The position numbers and the translations under genes are program-made. Under the pieces are notes generated by a model. It was not told the origin of the DNA, made no database searches, and saw only the letters and a list, made by a program, of their open reading frames with translations. A stretch of DNA of 64,000 nt from Collinsella sp. TM09-10AT (GTDB lineage Bacteria > Actinomycetota > Coriobacteriia > Coriobacteriales > Coriobacteriaceae): the NCBI RefSeq assembly GCF_003436275.1, contig NZ_QSOP01000004.1, forward strand, positions 1 to 64,000, given 5' to 3'. Of the stretch, positions 10,669 to 20,450 are shown piece after piece. Within the stretch, counting starts at the first letter, position 1; every line of letters starts with the position of its first letter.

Positions 10669-12804
10669 ATGGGGCGCAATAACAAGCATAAGCGCGGTGC
10701 TCGCAATAAGCGTGGGCCGGTGCGCAGCGAACGCCGTCTGAGCCTGACCGGGCGCGTGCAGCTCCATGAGCATGGCGCCTATGTCATAACCGAGAGCGGC
10801 GACTACAAGGTTATGGGCCGCGGTAAGCGCGAGATCATGGATGGCGATACCGTTGCCGTGAGCATTAAGAACAGCCCGCACGGTGAGCGGCGCGCCGTGA
10901 TCGAAGGCGTGGTTGAGCGCGCAGCCATAAGCGTGGTGGGTACGTACCAGACCGCTGGTCCGCTCGGTGTGATCGAGCCGCTCGATTCGCGCCTGAAGGC
11001 CGACTTCTTCATTCTGTCCGAGGATGCCTCGGCGGATCGTCTGGGCGTCCACCCGGGTGATGCCGTTGTCGCGCGCATTTTGACCTACCCGACGCGCCTG
11101 GAATCGGGCACCGTGACGATCGAACGCCGCATTGGCGGAGATGACGCGCCCGATTTGGGCGTTCAATACGTGATGGCGCGTTACGGCTATACCGATAGCT
11201 ATCCCGAGGCCGCGCTGGACGAGGCCGAGGGGCTTTCGCTCGATGTGTCCGCGGCGCTTAAGGACCCGCTCCGCCGCGATCTGCGCGACCGCTTTGTCAT
11301 CACGATCGACCCGGTCGACGCGCGCGACTTTGACGATGCCATTTCGCTTGAGCGCACGCCCGAGGGTGGCTACAAGCTGGGTGTGCATATCGCTGACGTT
11401 TCTCACTATGTGGCTTGGGACGGGCATATCGATCTTGAGGCTCGCCATCGTACGACATCGGTGTATCTGGCCGATCGCGTGCTTCCCATGCTGCCCGAAC
11501 GCCTGTCCTGTGACCTATGCTCGCTTCGCCCTGACGAGGACCGTCTTGCGTTTACCGTTGACATTGAGCTCGATGCGCAGGGTCGCGTGCGGCATTACGA
11601 TCCTTACCCCAGCGTGATTCGCTCGCGTGTGCGTATGGACTATGACGGCGCCGAGGCGCTGCTGGTGCGTGCCGGCGCGGTTGAGTATTCGGTGCTGGAA
11701 GGCGCCGCTGAGGATGTTGCGGCTGCTGAGGCCTCGCGCGAGGAGGCGCTTGAGCGCGGTCTTGCGTGCGAGGAAACTGCTCGCGGCTATAACGTCGACC
11801 TCGGCGATTTCCTTGTCGCCGCCAAGGAACTCGCCGAACTTCGCCGTCGTATTCGTCGTGCCCGCGGCTCAGTCGATTTTGACACGGCCGAGATTCGCGC
11901 TCTATTGGATGAGGACGGAGTACCCGTGCAGATTGTGGCGCGCGAGCGTTCGTGTGCCACGTCGCTTATCGAGGAAGCCATGCTACTCGCCAACGAGTGC
12001 GTTGCAGAGTGGCTGGCAGACCGTGATATCGAGGCCTGCTATCGCGTGCATGAGGATCCGAGCCCCGATAGCCTGCACGGTGCCGCCGTTGCGCTGGCGC
12101 AGCTAGGCATCATCGACGATCGCCGTGCTGCCGGTATCGCCCTGGGGAGTCCCGATGAGCTACAGGCTGCAGTTGATGCTGCCGCCGGTACGGCCAACGC
12201 ACCGCTCGTCAACACGCTGCTTCTGCGCAGCATGCAGCGCGCACTGTACAAGCCGCGCAACGAGGGCCACTTTGCGCTCGCCGCGCCGTGCTACTGTCAC
12301 TTTACGAGTCCCATCCGTCGCTACCCCGATCTGGTGGTGCACCGCGTGCTCAAACTGCAGTTGGCCTATGAGCAGCTCGGCGGCAAGGACGCCCTGGTCC
12401 GTACGCCGCGGCTGATCGGCAAGGGGCGCGAGTCGCTGCCGCGCATTCTGCCGCAGATCTGCCGCGCATGCAGCGATGCCGAGCGCGCGGCAGATGCCGC
12501 TAGCCATGCGACGCAAAAGATCAAGATTGCCCAGTACTATGAGGATCGCCTGGGCGAGCGCTATGCCGGAACGGTCTCATGGGTCAGCAGTATGGGCCTG
12601 TTCGTACGCTTGGACCTGACACAGGTCGAAGGCTTGGTTTCGATCAAGAGCCTGGGCAACGAGTGGTTCGAGTTTGACGAGGACGCGCTCACGCTCACAG
12701 GTGTCGACACGGGGACCCGCTATGAACTGGGGCAGCGTGTGATCATCGAGGTCTCACGCGTCAATACCACGCGCGGGCACTTGGACTTTAAGCTTATCCA
12801 TTAG
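10669..12804 (+). CDS. rnr: Ribonuclease R (RNB-family 3'-5' exoribonuclease)
   Basis: A 711-aa processive exoribonuclease that digests structured RNA. After a basic N-terminus come cold-shock-like domains, then the RNB catalytic domain with the acidic cluster IDPVDARDFDDA at about residues 213-224. The C-terminal S1 domain (about 620-710) has the segment YAGTVSWVSSMGLFVRL. AAGGAGG precedes ATG 10669. RNase R acts with tmRNA/SmpB in ribosome rescue; smpB is also in this window at 21358. Confidence 0.93.
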   Translation: MGRNNKHKRGARNKRGPVRSERRLSLTGRVQLHEHGAYVITESGDYKVMGRGKREIMDGDTVAVSIKNSPHGERRAVIEGVVERAAISVVGTYQTAGPLGVIEPLDSRLKADFFILSEDASADRLGVHPGDAVVARILTYPTRLESGTVTIERRIGGDDAPDLGVQYVMARYGYTDSYPEAALDEAEGLSLDVSAALKDPLRRDLRDRFVITIDPVDARDFDDAISLERTPEGGYKLGVHIADVSHYVAWDGHIDLEARHRTTSVYLADRVLPMLPERLSCDLCSLRPDEDRLAFTVDIELDAQGRVRHYDPYPSVIRSRVRMDYDGAEALLVRAGAVEYSVLEGAAEDVAAAEASREEALERGLACEETARGYNVDLGDFLVAAKELAELRRRIRRARGSVDFDTAEIRALLDEDGVPVQIVARERSCATSLIEEAMLLANECVAEWLADRDIEACYRVHEDPSPDSLHGAAVALAQLGIIDDRRAAGIALGSPDELQAAVDAAAGTANAPLVNTLLLRSMQRALYKPRNEGHFALAAPCYCHFTSPIRRYPDLVVHRVLKLQLAYEQLGGKDALVRTPRLIGKGRESLPRILPQICRACSDAERAADAASHATQKIKIAQYYEDRLGERYAGTVSWVSSMGLFVRLDLTQVEGLVSIKSLGNEWFEFDEDALTLTGVDTGTRYELGQRVIIEVSRVNTTRGHLDFKLIH

Positions 12805-12923
12805 CCAAATTCCGACTCATGGTGTGGGGGCGGAGAGCGGCCTTTCGGGACCGCCCTTCGCATTTGAATCGTGGCTATCTTGCCGTCTGCTCGGCCGCCT
12901 GCTTGCCTGCTATTGGAGAGGTA

Positions 12924-12962
12924 AAACCTACCAAAATAAACCTGTCCCTTTTTGGCAGGTTT
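12924..12962. repeat. GTCCC-core hairpin element immediately upstream of the recombinase gene
   Basis: A 13-bp stem with one mismatch (12924-12936 with 12950-12962) carries AAACCTGTCCC in the loop. It is nearly identical to 829-865. Its end is 19 bases from the recombinase ATG, so it is in or next to that gene's leader. Confidence 0.7.
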
Positions 12963-12981
12963 ACAAGAAAGCGGGGATGAG

Positions 12982-13587
12982 ATGGCGACGGTGTATGGTT
13001 ATGCGCGGGTGAGTTCGCGCGATCAGAATCTTAATCGGCAGCTGGATGCGCTGGGCGCCTATGGCGTGGGCTCGGCGAATATTTATGCCGACCATGCGAG
13101 CGGCAAGGACTTCGATCGACCGCGTTATCGCGAGCTGCTGCACGTCCTGGGAGACGGGGACGTGCTAGTGGTGCTTTCTATCGACCGACTTGGTCGTAAT
13201 TACTCCGAGATTCTTGAGGAATGGCGACGCATTACCAAGGAGCTCGGGGTTGCCATTGTGGTGTTGGACATGCCATTGCTTGACACGCGCGCCAGGGCCA
13301 GCGGCACGCCGGATGTGACCAACATCCTGATTGCCGATATTGTGCTGCAACTGCTGAGCTACGTGGCGCAGGTGGAGCGCGAGAATATCCATCGGCGCCA
13401 GGCGGAGGGAATTGCAGCGGCGCGGGCGCGAGGGGTTCGTTTCGGTCGACCTCGCAAGCCGTGCCCTCCTCAGTTTGAGCTGGTGCGCGATAGCTATGAG
13501 GCAGGCGATATTACCCGCAGCCAGGCAGCAAAGTGCCTGGGCGTGTGCGTGGGGACGTTCGATCGCTGGATGCGCGAGGCGGGGTAG
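12982..13587 (+). CDS. Serine recombinase (resolvase/invertase family)
   Basis: A 201-aa small serine recombinase. The catalytic serine is S11 in YGYARVSSRDQN, followed by the conserved SIDRLGRN segment and the E-R helix (AQVERENIHRRQAEG). GVRFGRPRKP and a C-terminal helix-turn-helix (RSQAAKCLGVCVGTFDRWMRE) complete the canonical layout. Start ATG 12982 has GGGGAT just upstream; an upstream in-frame start lies in the repeat. No invertible segment with flanking inverted repeats or a neighbouring transposase was seen, so its target is unknown. Confidence 0.9.
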   Translation: MATVYGYARVSSRDQNLNRQLDALGAYGVGSANIYADHASGKDFDRPRYRELLHVLGDGDVLVVLSIDRLGRNYSEILEEWRRITKELGVAIVVLDMPLLDTRARASGTPDVTNILIADIVLQLLSYVAQVERENIHRRQAEGIAAARARGVRFGRPRKPCPPQFELVRDSYEAGDITRSQAAKCLGVCVGTFDRWMREAG

Positions 13588-13692
13588 GAGTTTGCGTCGC
13601 TTTGTTGCTTCCTGTTGCGATTCAAATTTTGATACGGTGACGATGCCATTTTGGACTACACTCGCTGATATTCAAAAAACGGAGGGTGGCCT

Positions 13693-14274
13693 TTGGCACG
13701 CGTAAAACAAATAATCGGATGGACCGCGATCGCTCTGTTCGTCGCAACGCTGGCGGGCATCTGGGTGCTGACGGAGCAAAACGCGGTGCAGACGTCGTTG
13801 CTGAGCGAGTCCACCGCGCGTGTGGTGGAGGGTCAGGCTACGGGCGTACAGGCTGCCGATGCCACGGGTGAAGCTCAGACCGAGAACGGGATGACCGGGG
13901 GCACCGATTCGGCTGCTTCGAATGTCCGGTCTGGCCGACTTGCTTCCATTCGCATGTGGGTGGGCGCGAACGTCCGTCGCGTTGCCCATACCGTAGAGTT
14001 TTTCTTCGTCGGATTGTTCGCCTCGGTGGTCGTGGTTTGCTTTTCCAGGCGTCCGTGGAGCGTATGCTCCCGTTGCGTGCCCGTGTTGCTCTTTTGCGCC
14101 GTCTGCTCCGTTGGCGATCAGGTACATAAGATCTTTGTTCCCGGCAGGCATTTCGACGTTATCGATTTAGGATTCGATGCTGCGGGCTATGTTACCGCGA
14201 TGCTGTTGGTATTGCTGGCAGCGGCGTTGGTGCGCTATGCGACTCGGCCGATCGGCGCCCATGCGAGGCGCTAG
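13693..14274 (+). CDS. VanZ-like membrane protein
   Basis: A 193-aa protein with a signal-like N-terminal membrane segment (about residues 8-26), a 60-residue polar loop, and three more hydrophobic segments. The VanZ pattern is visible as RRVAHTVEFFFVGLF and DQVHKIFVPGRHFDVIDLGFD. VanZ-like proteins have mostly unknown roles; teicoplanin resistance applies only to some. The start is TTG 13693 with GGAGGG 6 bases upstream. It appears to be a single gene, followed by a hairpin terminator. Confidence 0.75.
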   Translation: MARVKQIIGWTAIALFVATLAGIWVLTEQNAVQTSLLSESTARVVEGQATGVQAADATGEAQTENGMTGGTDSAASNVRSGRLASIRMWVGANVRRVAHTVEFFFVGLFASVVVVCFSRRPWSVCSRCVPVLLFCAVCSVGDQVHKIFVPGRHFDVIDLGFDAAGYVTAMLLVLLAAALVRYATRPIGAHARR

Positions 14275-14355
14275 CCGGTAACAAACCCGTTTCTGATCAT
14301 GCGACCTTGTTGAATTATTTTGTGTCGCGCGTATTTCCGAGCGGTCGGATTTGAG

Positions 14356-14383
14356 GGGCGAGCGGTAGAACGCTCGCCCTTTG
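14356..14383 (+). terminator. Probable terminator after the VanZ-like gene
   Basis: GGGCGAGCG and CGCTCGCCC form a perfect 9-bp stem with a 6-base loop, followed by a short TTT tract. Confidence 0.6.
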
Positions 14384-14404
14384 TGCGCCACGATGCGGCA
14401 CAAT

Positions 14405-14433
14405 GTACCGTAAAAGCTGTTTGTATCCGGTAC
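14405..14433. promoter_or_regulatory. Inverted repeat upstream of the murR-type regulator
   Basis: GTACCG and CGGTAC flank 17 bases in the leader of the RpiR-type gene, 46 bases before its start. It could be an autoregulatory operator; no consensus is known to me. Confidence 0.25.
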
Positions 14434-14478
14434 GAATCATTCGTTGGTCTTTAATTCTTCTCAACGGAGGTGTTTGAG

Positions 14479-15330
14479 ATGGCAAACGGATTGCTTTTGC
14501 GGCTTCGCGAGCGTGAGCTCAGCGCGAGCCCGGCGGAACGCAATGTCATCGCATATGTGAGCGATCATCCGCACGAGGTGGTCGGGCTGTCCGTCCGCGG
14601 TCTTGCCGATGCCACGTTCTCCTCGCCCTCGAGCATTTTGCGCTTTTGCAAGCGTTTGGGTTTTGCGGGCTACAAGGAGTTCCAGCGCGAACTGATTGCC
14701 GAGCTGGCGCTCTTAGGCGACAAGAAAGACGTAGCCCTCGAGGACATCTCCATGGATGACAGCGTCGAACGTATCGTGGGGAAGGTGATGAAAAGCAACG
14801 TGCGCACGATCGAAGCGACGGCGCGAACGCTCGATTACACCGTCTTGGAGCGATGCGCGGCCTATCTTAAGCGGGCACGCGCAGTCAATCTGTTCGGTAT
14901 CGGTGCCTCTCGTTTGGTCGCGCACGATCTGGCGCAAAAGCTCATGCGTGTCGACAAAGAGTGCCATCTGTACGACGACTGGCATGATCAGCTCTTGTGT
15001 GCCAAGAACATGCATGAGGGCGATATGGCAATCGCCTTTAGCTACTCGGGCTTGACGCAAGAGGTGCTGGACTGCACCGCCGAGGCCCAACGTCACAACT
15101 GTCCCGTTGTGGCCGTGACCAAAGTAGATGGATCATCCAAGCTTGCCACCATGGCCGATGCCGTGCTCGGCGTCGCTGCGAGTGAGCCCTTGGTCCGCAG
15201 CGGTGCCATGGCTTCGCGTATGGCCCAGCTTATGGTTGTCGATGCCCTGTACGCTGCTTACGTTGCCAGCGACTACGAACGGGCGACGCATGTCATTAAG
15301 CAAAACTACATCGAGAAACAGGAAAGATGA
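14479..15330 (+). CDS. murR: RpiR-family regulator, MurR-like
   Basis: A 283-aa regulator. The N-terminal HTH_6 domain (residues 1-80) includes LADATFSSPSSILRFCKRLGFAGYKEF. A C-terminal SIS sugar-phosphate-binding domain (about 120-260) includes NLFGIGASR and AIAFSYSGLTQEVL. ATG 14479 has GGAGG 8 bases upstream. It lies 10 bases before murQ and heads the MurNAc cluster, so it probably senses MurNAc-6-phosphate as MurR does; that ligand is inferred from context. It ends in TGA, rare in this window. Confidence 0.85.
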   Translation: MANGLLLRLRERELSASPAERNVIAYVSDHPHEVVGLSVRGLADATFSSPSSILRFCKRLGFAGYKEFQRELIAELALLGDKKDVALEDISMDDSVERIVGKVMKSNVRTIEATARTLDYTVLERCAAYLKRARAVNLFGIGASRLVAHDLAQKLMRVDKECHLYDDWHDQLLCAKNMHEGDMAIAFSYSGLTQEVLDCTAEAQRHNCPVVAVTKVDGSSKLATMADAVLGVAASEPLVRSGAMASRMAQLMVVDALYAAYVASDYERATHVIKQNYIEKQER

Positions 15331-15340
15331 GGTGAATGAA

Positions 15341-16264
<924 letters not shown>

Positions 16265-16321
16265 GTGCGCGGCGTGAGCTGATATGACATCCAGACGAGA
16301 TACCCAATACAAGGAGGAGTT

Positions 16322-17752
16322 ATGACGAACAAAGAGCTGGCTCAAAAGCTGCTGGACCTTTTGGGCGGTAAAGACAACGTGTTGGCAAACGCGGCGTGCA
16401 TGACGCGCCTGCGCGTGACCGTCAAAGACACGGGCAGCGTCGACACGGAGGGTATTAAGGCACTCGACGGCGTGATGGGCTTGGTCGAGGACGACACGAT
16501 GCAGATCGTGCTGGGGCCGGGCAAGGTGAATAAGGTGCTCGAGGAGTTCTCCAAGCTCACCGGCCTTGCGAAAGGCGTTGCCGACGAGAGCGTGGTTGAC
16601 GCTGCGGCCACAAACAAGGCCGCGCAGAAGGCAAAGTACGAGTCCAAGCCGGTTCAGGCCTTCCTCAAGAAGATTTCCAATGTCTTCGTCGCCCTGCTTC
16701 CCGGCATCATTGCGGCTGGCCTCATCAACGGTATCTGCAACGTCATTAACGTCTCGACGGCAGGCGCGCTTGCAGGCGAGTGGTGGTACCAGGGCATTCG
16801 TTCCATGGGCTGGGCCCTGTTTGCCTATCTGCCCATCTTGGTGGGCTATAACGCGGCACGTGAGTTTGGCGGCTCCGCTGCGCTGGGCGGCATCGCCGGC
16901 ATGATGTGTATCGCCAACAGTGCCATGCCCCTGCTTGCGCCTGGCGCGGCTGATCCTGCCACTGCCATTCTGCTGCCGCTCACCAATGCGCAGTACAACC
17001 CCGCAGCGGGCGGCATGATCGCGGCTCTTATCGCTGGCGCATTTTTTGCCTGGATGGAGCGTCAGATTCGCAAGGTTATGCCCAACGCACTCGACACGTT
17101 TTTGTCCCCGCTGCTGGTGCTCATCATCGGCGCCTTTGCTCTGATGCTCGTCATCCAGCCGGTTGGCGCATGGCTGACGACTGCCATCTTTAGCGTTTTG
17201 ACCTTTATTTTCGAGAAGCTGGGCGTCCTGGGCGGCTATATCCTGTCGGCAGGCTTCTTGCCGCTGGTTTCCGTCGGCCTGCATCAGGCGCTCACGCCGA
17301 TCCACGCTATGCTCAACGATCCCGACGGCGCTACCAAGGGCATCAATTACCTGCTCCCCATCCTTATGATGGCTGGCGGCGGCCAGGTCGGTGCCGGTCT
17401 GGCGCTGTACTTTAAGACCAAGAACGCCAAGCTCAAGAAGTACGTCGCAGAGTCCATTCCCGTTGGAATCCTGGGTGTGGGCGAGCCTCTGATGTATGCT
17501 GTTACGCTGCCGCTCGTTCGTCCGTTTGTGACGGCCTGCCTGGGTGCCGGATTTGGCGGCGCGCTCGCGGCGCTGCTTCACATCGGCACGGTTTCTCAGG
17601 GCGTTTCCGGTCTGTTTGGCCTGCTGATCGTCGTTCCTGGCCAGCAGCTCGGTTACGTTGCCGCTATGCTGCTTGCCTATGCCGCCGGCTTTGTCCTGAC
17701 GTGGTTCTTTGGCGTCGACGAGCAGAAGATCAACGAGTTCTTTGGCGAGTAG
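16322..17752 (+). CDS. murP: PTS EIIBC component, MurNAc-type
   Basis: A 476-aa sugar permease of the glucose/sucrose PTS superfamily. Residues 1-80 form an EIIB domain with the phosphorylated Cys at C26 (ACMTRLRV). Residues 110-470 form an EIIC domain with about ten membrane segments and the loop GEPLMYAV. There is no EIIA domain, so an EIIA in trans is needed (one candidate is at 43007). ATG 16322 has AAGGAGGAG. MurNAc specificity is inferred from murQ next door. Confidence 0.85.
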   Translation: MTNKELAQKLLDLLGGKDNVLANAACMTRLRVTVKDTGSVDTEGIKALDGVMGLVEDDTMQIVLGPGKVNKVLEEFSKLTGLAKGVADESVVDAAATNKAAQKAKYESKPVQAFLKKISNVFVALLPGIIAAGLINGICNVINVSTAGALAGEWWYQGIRSMGWALFAYLPILVGYNAAREFGGSAALGGIAGMMCIANSAMPLLAPGAADPATAILLPLTNAQYNPAAGGMIAALIAGAFFAWMERQIRKVMPNALDTFLSPLLVLIIGAFALMLVIQPVGAWLTTAIFSVLTFIFEKLGVLGGYILSAGFLPLVSVGLHQALTPIHAMLNDPDGATKGINYLLPILMMAGGGQVGAGLALYFKTKNAKLKKYVAESIPVGILGVGEPLMYAVTLPLVRPFVTACLGAGFGGALAALLHIGTVSQGVSGLFGLLIVVPGQQLGYVAAMLLAYAAGFVLTWFFGVDEQKINEFFGE

Positions 17753-17819
17753 TTTGATATCGCGAGCCGTGTTGCTTAGGGCTCGCGGCGCGCGGCAGAT
17801 TTCTTGATGCTATGGTTGT

Positions 17820-17853
17820 GCCGGCGGGGCTAACTGCTCCGCCGGCCTTTTTT
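17820..17853 (+). terminator. Rho-independent terminator after murP
   Basis: GCCGGCGGGGC (17820-17830) pairs with GCTCCGCCGGC (17836-17846) and is followed by TTTTTT. A second stem (CGCGAGCC...GGGCTCGCG, about 17761-17786) lies just upstream. The next gene starts only 17 bases later, so it depends on read-through or its own promoter. Confidence 0.88.
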
Positions 17854-17869
17854 AAAGGAGTGTTGAAGC

Positions 17870-18922
17870 GTGAAAACGGGTATTTCGATTTATCTTTCCA
17901 GCCCTCTGCAGGATATTGAGCGGACGATTGAACACGGTGCCGCGGCGGGTGCGCGCTATGCGTTCACCTCGCTGCATATTCCCGAGGATGGGGGAGCGGC
18001 GTATGCCGATAAGGTCCGTCATGTGCTGTCGCTGCTTTCCGCCCGCGGCATTGCGCTCATTGCCGATGTGGGGCCGCGCACGTGCGATTTGCTCGGGCTT
18101 GAGCGCATCGAGGACCTGCGCGATCTGGGGTTGGAATACCTTCGTTTGGACTATGGCTTTAGCGCCCGGCGGGTCGCGGAGCTGTCCGGTGTATTTCGCA
18201 TTGTGGTCAATGCATCGACGGTGAGTTCTGATGAAATCACATCGTGGCGTGAGGCCGGTGCCGATGTGACTCGTTTTGCCGCCTGCCACAATTTTTACCC
18301 CAAGCCTTATACCGGTTTAGCTCTGGAGGACATTGCTCGGGTGAATCTTCGTCTTGCGGCGCTTGGATTCGAAATCATGGCTTTTGTGCCGGGTGATGCT
18401 AACGTTCGCGGGCCGGTATTCGAGGGACTGCCGACGGTCGAGGCGCAGCGCGGTCGCGCGTCAAAGGTTGCTCTCAATATGCTTGAGCTTGCACATGGCG
18501 CCGATTGCGACATTGTGTTGGTCGGCGACCCCGATCTTTCCGATGCGGGCTGGACGCAGTTTGCTCATGTTTCCACCGGATACGTGGACCTGCAATGCGA
18601 GCTTGAGCCCGGTTATGCCTATGTACGTGGGCAGATTCATCACGACCGACCCGATTCGAGCACCCTCATCTTTAGGTCTCAGGAGTCGCGTACGACGCTT
18701 AAGCCGGATTCCGTGCCGATGGATGCCGGTGCCGGCCTGTCACGAAAGACGGGGTCGATCGCTGTGAGCAATAGCGGCTATGGGCGCTACGAAGGCGAGC
18801 TTGAGATTGCGCGGGTCGATCTTCCCGGTGACGAGCGCATGAACGTTGCGGGTCATATCACGCCCGAGGCAATGGAGCTGCTGCCGTTCATCAAACGCGG
18901 ATTCGGGGTACGGTTCGTTTAG
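17870..18922 (+). CDS. mupG: DUF871 protein, MupG-like 6-phospho-N-acetylmuramidase
   Basis: A 350-aa protein with a TIM-barrel N-terminal part (about residues 1-235; GISIYLSS, FTSLHIPED, LRLDYGFS) and a cyclophilin-like C-terminal domain, the DUF871 layout. In Staphylococcus aureus the DUF871 protein MupG splits MurNAc-6P-GlcNAc and is encoded with murQ, murP and murR, the same set as here. The function is therefore inferred from family and context. The start is GTG 17870 with GGAG upstream. A terminator separates it from murP. Confidence 0.85.
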   Translation: MKTGISIYLSSPLQDIERTIEHGAAAGARYAFTSLHIPEDGGAAYADKVRHVLSLLSARGIALIADVGPRTCDLLGLERIEDLRDLGLEYLRLDYGFSARRVAELSGVFRIVVNASTVSSDEITSWREAGADVTRFAACHNFYPKPYTGLALEDIARVNLRLAALGFEIMAFVPGDANVRGPVFEGLPTVEAQRGRASKVALNMLELAHGADCDIVLVGDPDLSDAGWTQFAHVSTGYVDLQCELEPGYAYVRGQIHHDRPDSSTLIFRSQESRTTLKPDSVPMDAGAGLSRKTGSIAVSNSGYGRYEGELEIARVDLPGDERMNVAGHITPEAMELLPFIKRGFGVRFV

Positions 18923-19014
18923 CGTGTGACCCGTGGGCTACAATTGGCCCATCATGCGAAGGCGCCTCGTGTGGCGTGTGTCTGCGTTGACCGATCTATA
19001 TTCGGAGGATTTCC

Positions 19015-19374
19015 ATGACCGTACTGTTTGTTGAATATCCCAAGTGCTCGACCTGTAAGAAGGCCAAGGCATGGCTGGACGAACACGGGGTAGAGTATAT
19101 CGACCGCGATATCGTTTTGGACAATCCCACGGCTGATGAGCTTGCGACCTGGATTGCTCGTTCGGGACTGCCGGTGCGGCGCTTCTTTAATTCGTCGGGC
19201 ATGAAATATCGAGAGCTGGGCCTGAAGGCGCGTCTAGATGCGGGCATGACGGATCGGGAGTGCTACGAGCTGCTGGCGACCGACGGCATGCTGGTCAAGC
19301 GTCCGCTGTTGGTGGGCGACGACTTTGCGATTCCCGGCTTTAGGGAATCGGCTTGGGTCGAGGCGTTGCTGTAG
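19015..19374 (+). CDS. ArsC/Spx/YffB-family thioredoxin-fold protein
   Basis: A 119-aa single-domain protein of the arsenate-reductase-related family, with a redox CxxC at C10-C13 (EYPKCSTCKKAKAWL), NSSGMKYRELGL and a cis-Pro region KRPLL. The Spx and YffB branches share this form. No ars genes are adjacent, so arsenate reduction is not implied. Start ATG 19015 has GGAGG upstream. It appears monocistronic. Confidence 0.85.
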   Translation: MTVLFVEYPKCSTCKKAKAWLDEHGVEYIDRDIVLDNPTADELATWIARSGLPVRRFFNSSGMKYRELGLKARLDAGMTDRECYELLATDGMLVKRPLLVGDDFAIPGFRESAWVEALL

Positions 19375-19379
19375 CGGCT

Positions 19380-19494
19380 GCGGAAAGTGCGACCCGTTTT
19401 GAGCTTCGATTACGGGATACGGTTTCCGGTTGAGGGCTCGATGGGAAAGTGGGGACCGGTTTGAGCTTGAAATCTGGGACGCACTTTCCGCCGG
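19380..19494. repeat. Composite repeat with GGAAAGTG words
   Basis: Two direct copies of a 30-bp word (19380-19410 and 19443-19472), each with GGAAAGTG followed by GTTTTGAGCTT or GGTTTGAGCTT. The inverted partner CGCACTTTCCGC lies at 19480-19491. The outer pieces could pair into a hairpin of about 115 bp. It sits between convergent genes. Confidence 0.5.
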
Positions 19495-19508
19495 CAGGCT
19501 TGCCCCAG

Positions 19509-19919
19509 TCAGTCCTCCAACTGCGCCCATTCGTGCGGATCGTAGACCTTTACGTGCTTGTTGGGCTTGCCGCTCCAGTACTCCTCGTCCATAAAGGGCA
19601 GATATGCCTGAACGCCGGGGCAGATAAAGGGGATCCGCTGCTGTTGCAGTCGCTCGCGCTGGCGCTGCTCCAGGTGCGCCTCGGATATGACGGTCGGCAT
19701 ACCGGACAGCTCGACGAGGCTTGCCTGGATTCGCTTAAGGTCGGGGAGTCCCGCGTGCCATGACATCCGCATGATCAAAAAGGATGCACGGCGGTATTTT
19801 GCCTGCATCACCGTGATGGCGGGGCGCAGAGTGGGATGGATTTTGTCCCGTTCGGGCCAAAGGTCAGCAGTGATCTCGAGGCCCAGGGTCTCCCATAGGT
19901 AATCAAGCTCTTCGTCCAT
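19509..19919 (-). CDS. Hypothetical protein, 136 aa
   Basis: No family is assigned with confidence. The protein is soluble and charged, with an Arg/Gln-rich helix (EQRQRERLQQQR) followed by IPFICPGVQAYLPFM, a segment that reminds me of some MarR-like or IS-associated regulators. No clear helix-turn-helix can be defined. ATG 19919 has GAGG 5 bases before it. It converges on the ArsC-like gene and ends in TGA. It may be a shortened relative of a longer protein. Confidence 0.55.
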   Translation of the reverse strand: MDEELDYLWETLGLEITADLWPERDKIHPTLRPAITVMQAKYRRASFLIMRMSWHAGLPDLKRIQASLVELSGMPTVISEAHLEQRQRERLQQQRIPFICPGVQAYLPFMDEEYWSGKPNKHVKVYDPHEWAQLED

Positions 19920-20112
19920 GGCGCCTCGATATCTACGTGATCATTGATACTTCGATTGTGTTGCCTGGTGCTATCGTTTTCGCGGTAGAATCTGCCAACG
20001 GTTGACGGCTACCGCTCGCGGCGTTTTGCCCTTCGTGTGCAGCGGTCGACTTCACAGGTCCTTCACGTGTTGGCCGTATTTGACTGAATTTCAAAAAAGT
20101 CAAAATTGGGGC

Positions 20113-20141
20113 TTGCGTCACGGCCGGACTTCCCGTATATT
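20113..20141 (+). promoter_or_regulatory. Promoter of the tRNA pair
   Basis: TTGCGT (20113-20118) and TATATT (20136-20141) are separated by 17 bp. The tRNA-Gln 5' end is 45 bases downstream. A 7-bp inverted repeat (TTTGACT/AGTCAAA, 20079-20105) lies just upstream. Confidence 0.5.
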
Positions 20142-20185
20142 TCTTTCTTGCGCAAAGGCACAGCCGAGCGCAGCGATGCAGTCAT

Positions 20186-20259
20186 TGGGATGTCGTCTAA
20201 TGGCAGGACAGCGGATTCTGGTTCCGTCAATGGGGGTTCGACTCCCTCCATCCCAGCCA
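20186..20259 (+). tRNA. tRNA-Gln (anticodon CTG)
   Basis: The acceptor arms TGGGATG and CATCCCA pair fully. The anticodon loop TTCTGGT gives CTG. The T-arm GGGGGTTCGACTCCC is canonical. The CCA end is encoded (20257-20259), after discriminator G. It reads CAG. Confidence 0.95.
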
Positions 20260-20276
20260 TTGCATTTGCTACATAT

Positions 20277-20353
20277 GGCCCGTTCGTCTAGCGGTTTAGG
20301 ACGCCGCCCTCTCAAGGCGGAGATCACCAGTTCGAATCTGGTACGGGCTACCA
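20277..20353 (+). tRNA. tRNA-Glu (anticodon CTC)
   Basis: The acceptor GGCCCGT pairs with ACGGGCT, with a G-T first pair. The anticodon loop CTCTCAA on a GCCGCC/GGCGG stem gives CTC. The T-arm CCAGTTCGAATCTGG is canonical and CCA is encoded. It lies 17 bases after tRNA-Gln, so both are probably one transcript. Confidence 0.95.
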
Positions 20354-20363
20354 AAATTGAACG

Positions 20364-20392
20364 CCCGGGCCTCGTAAGAGACCCGGGTTTTG
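20364..20392 (+). terminator. Terminator of the tRNA pair
   Basis: CCCGGGCCTC and GAGACCCGGG form a stem with one internal mismatch and a GTAA loop, followed by TTTTGTG. Confidence 0.75.
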
Positions 20393-20450
20393 TGTATTGA
20401 CCGATATTTAAGGCGCGCGTTGAGTCTGCCGCCCGGACCGAGGAGTTGTC

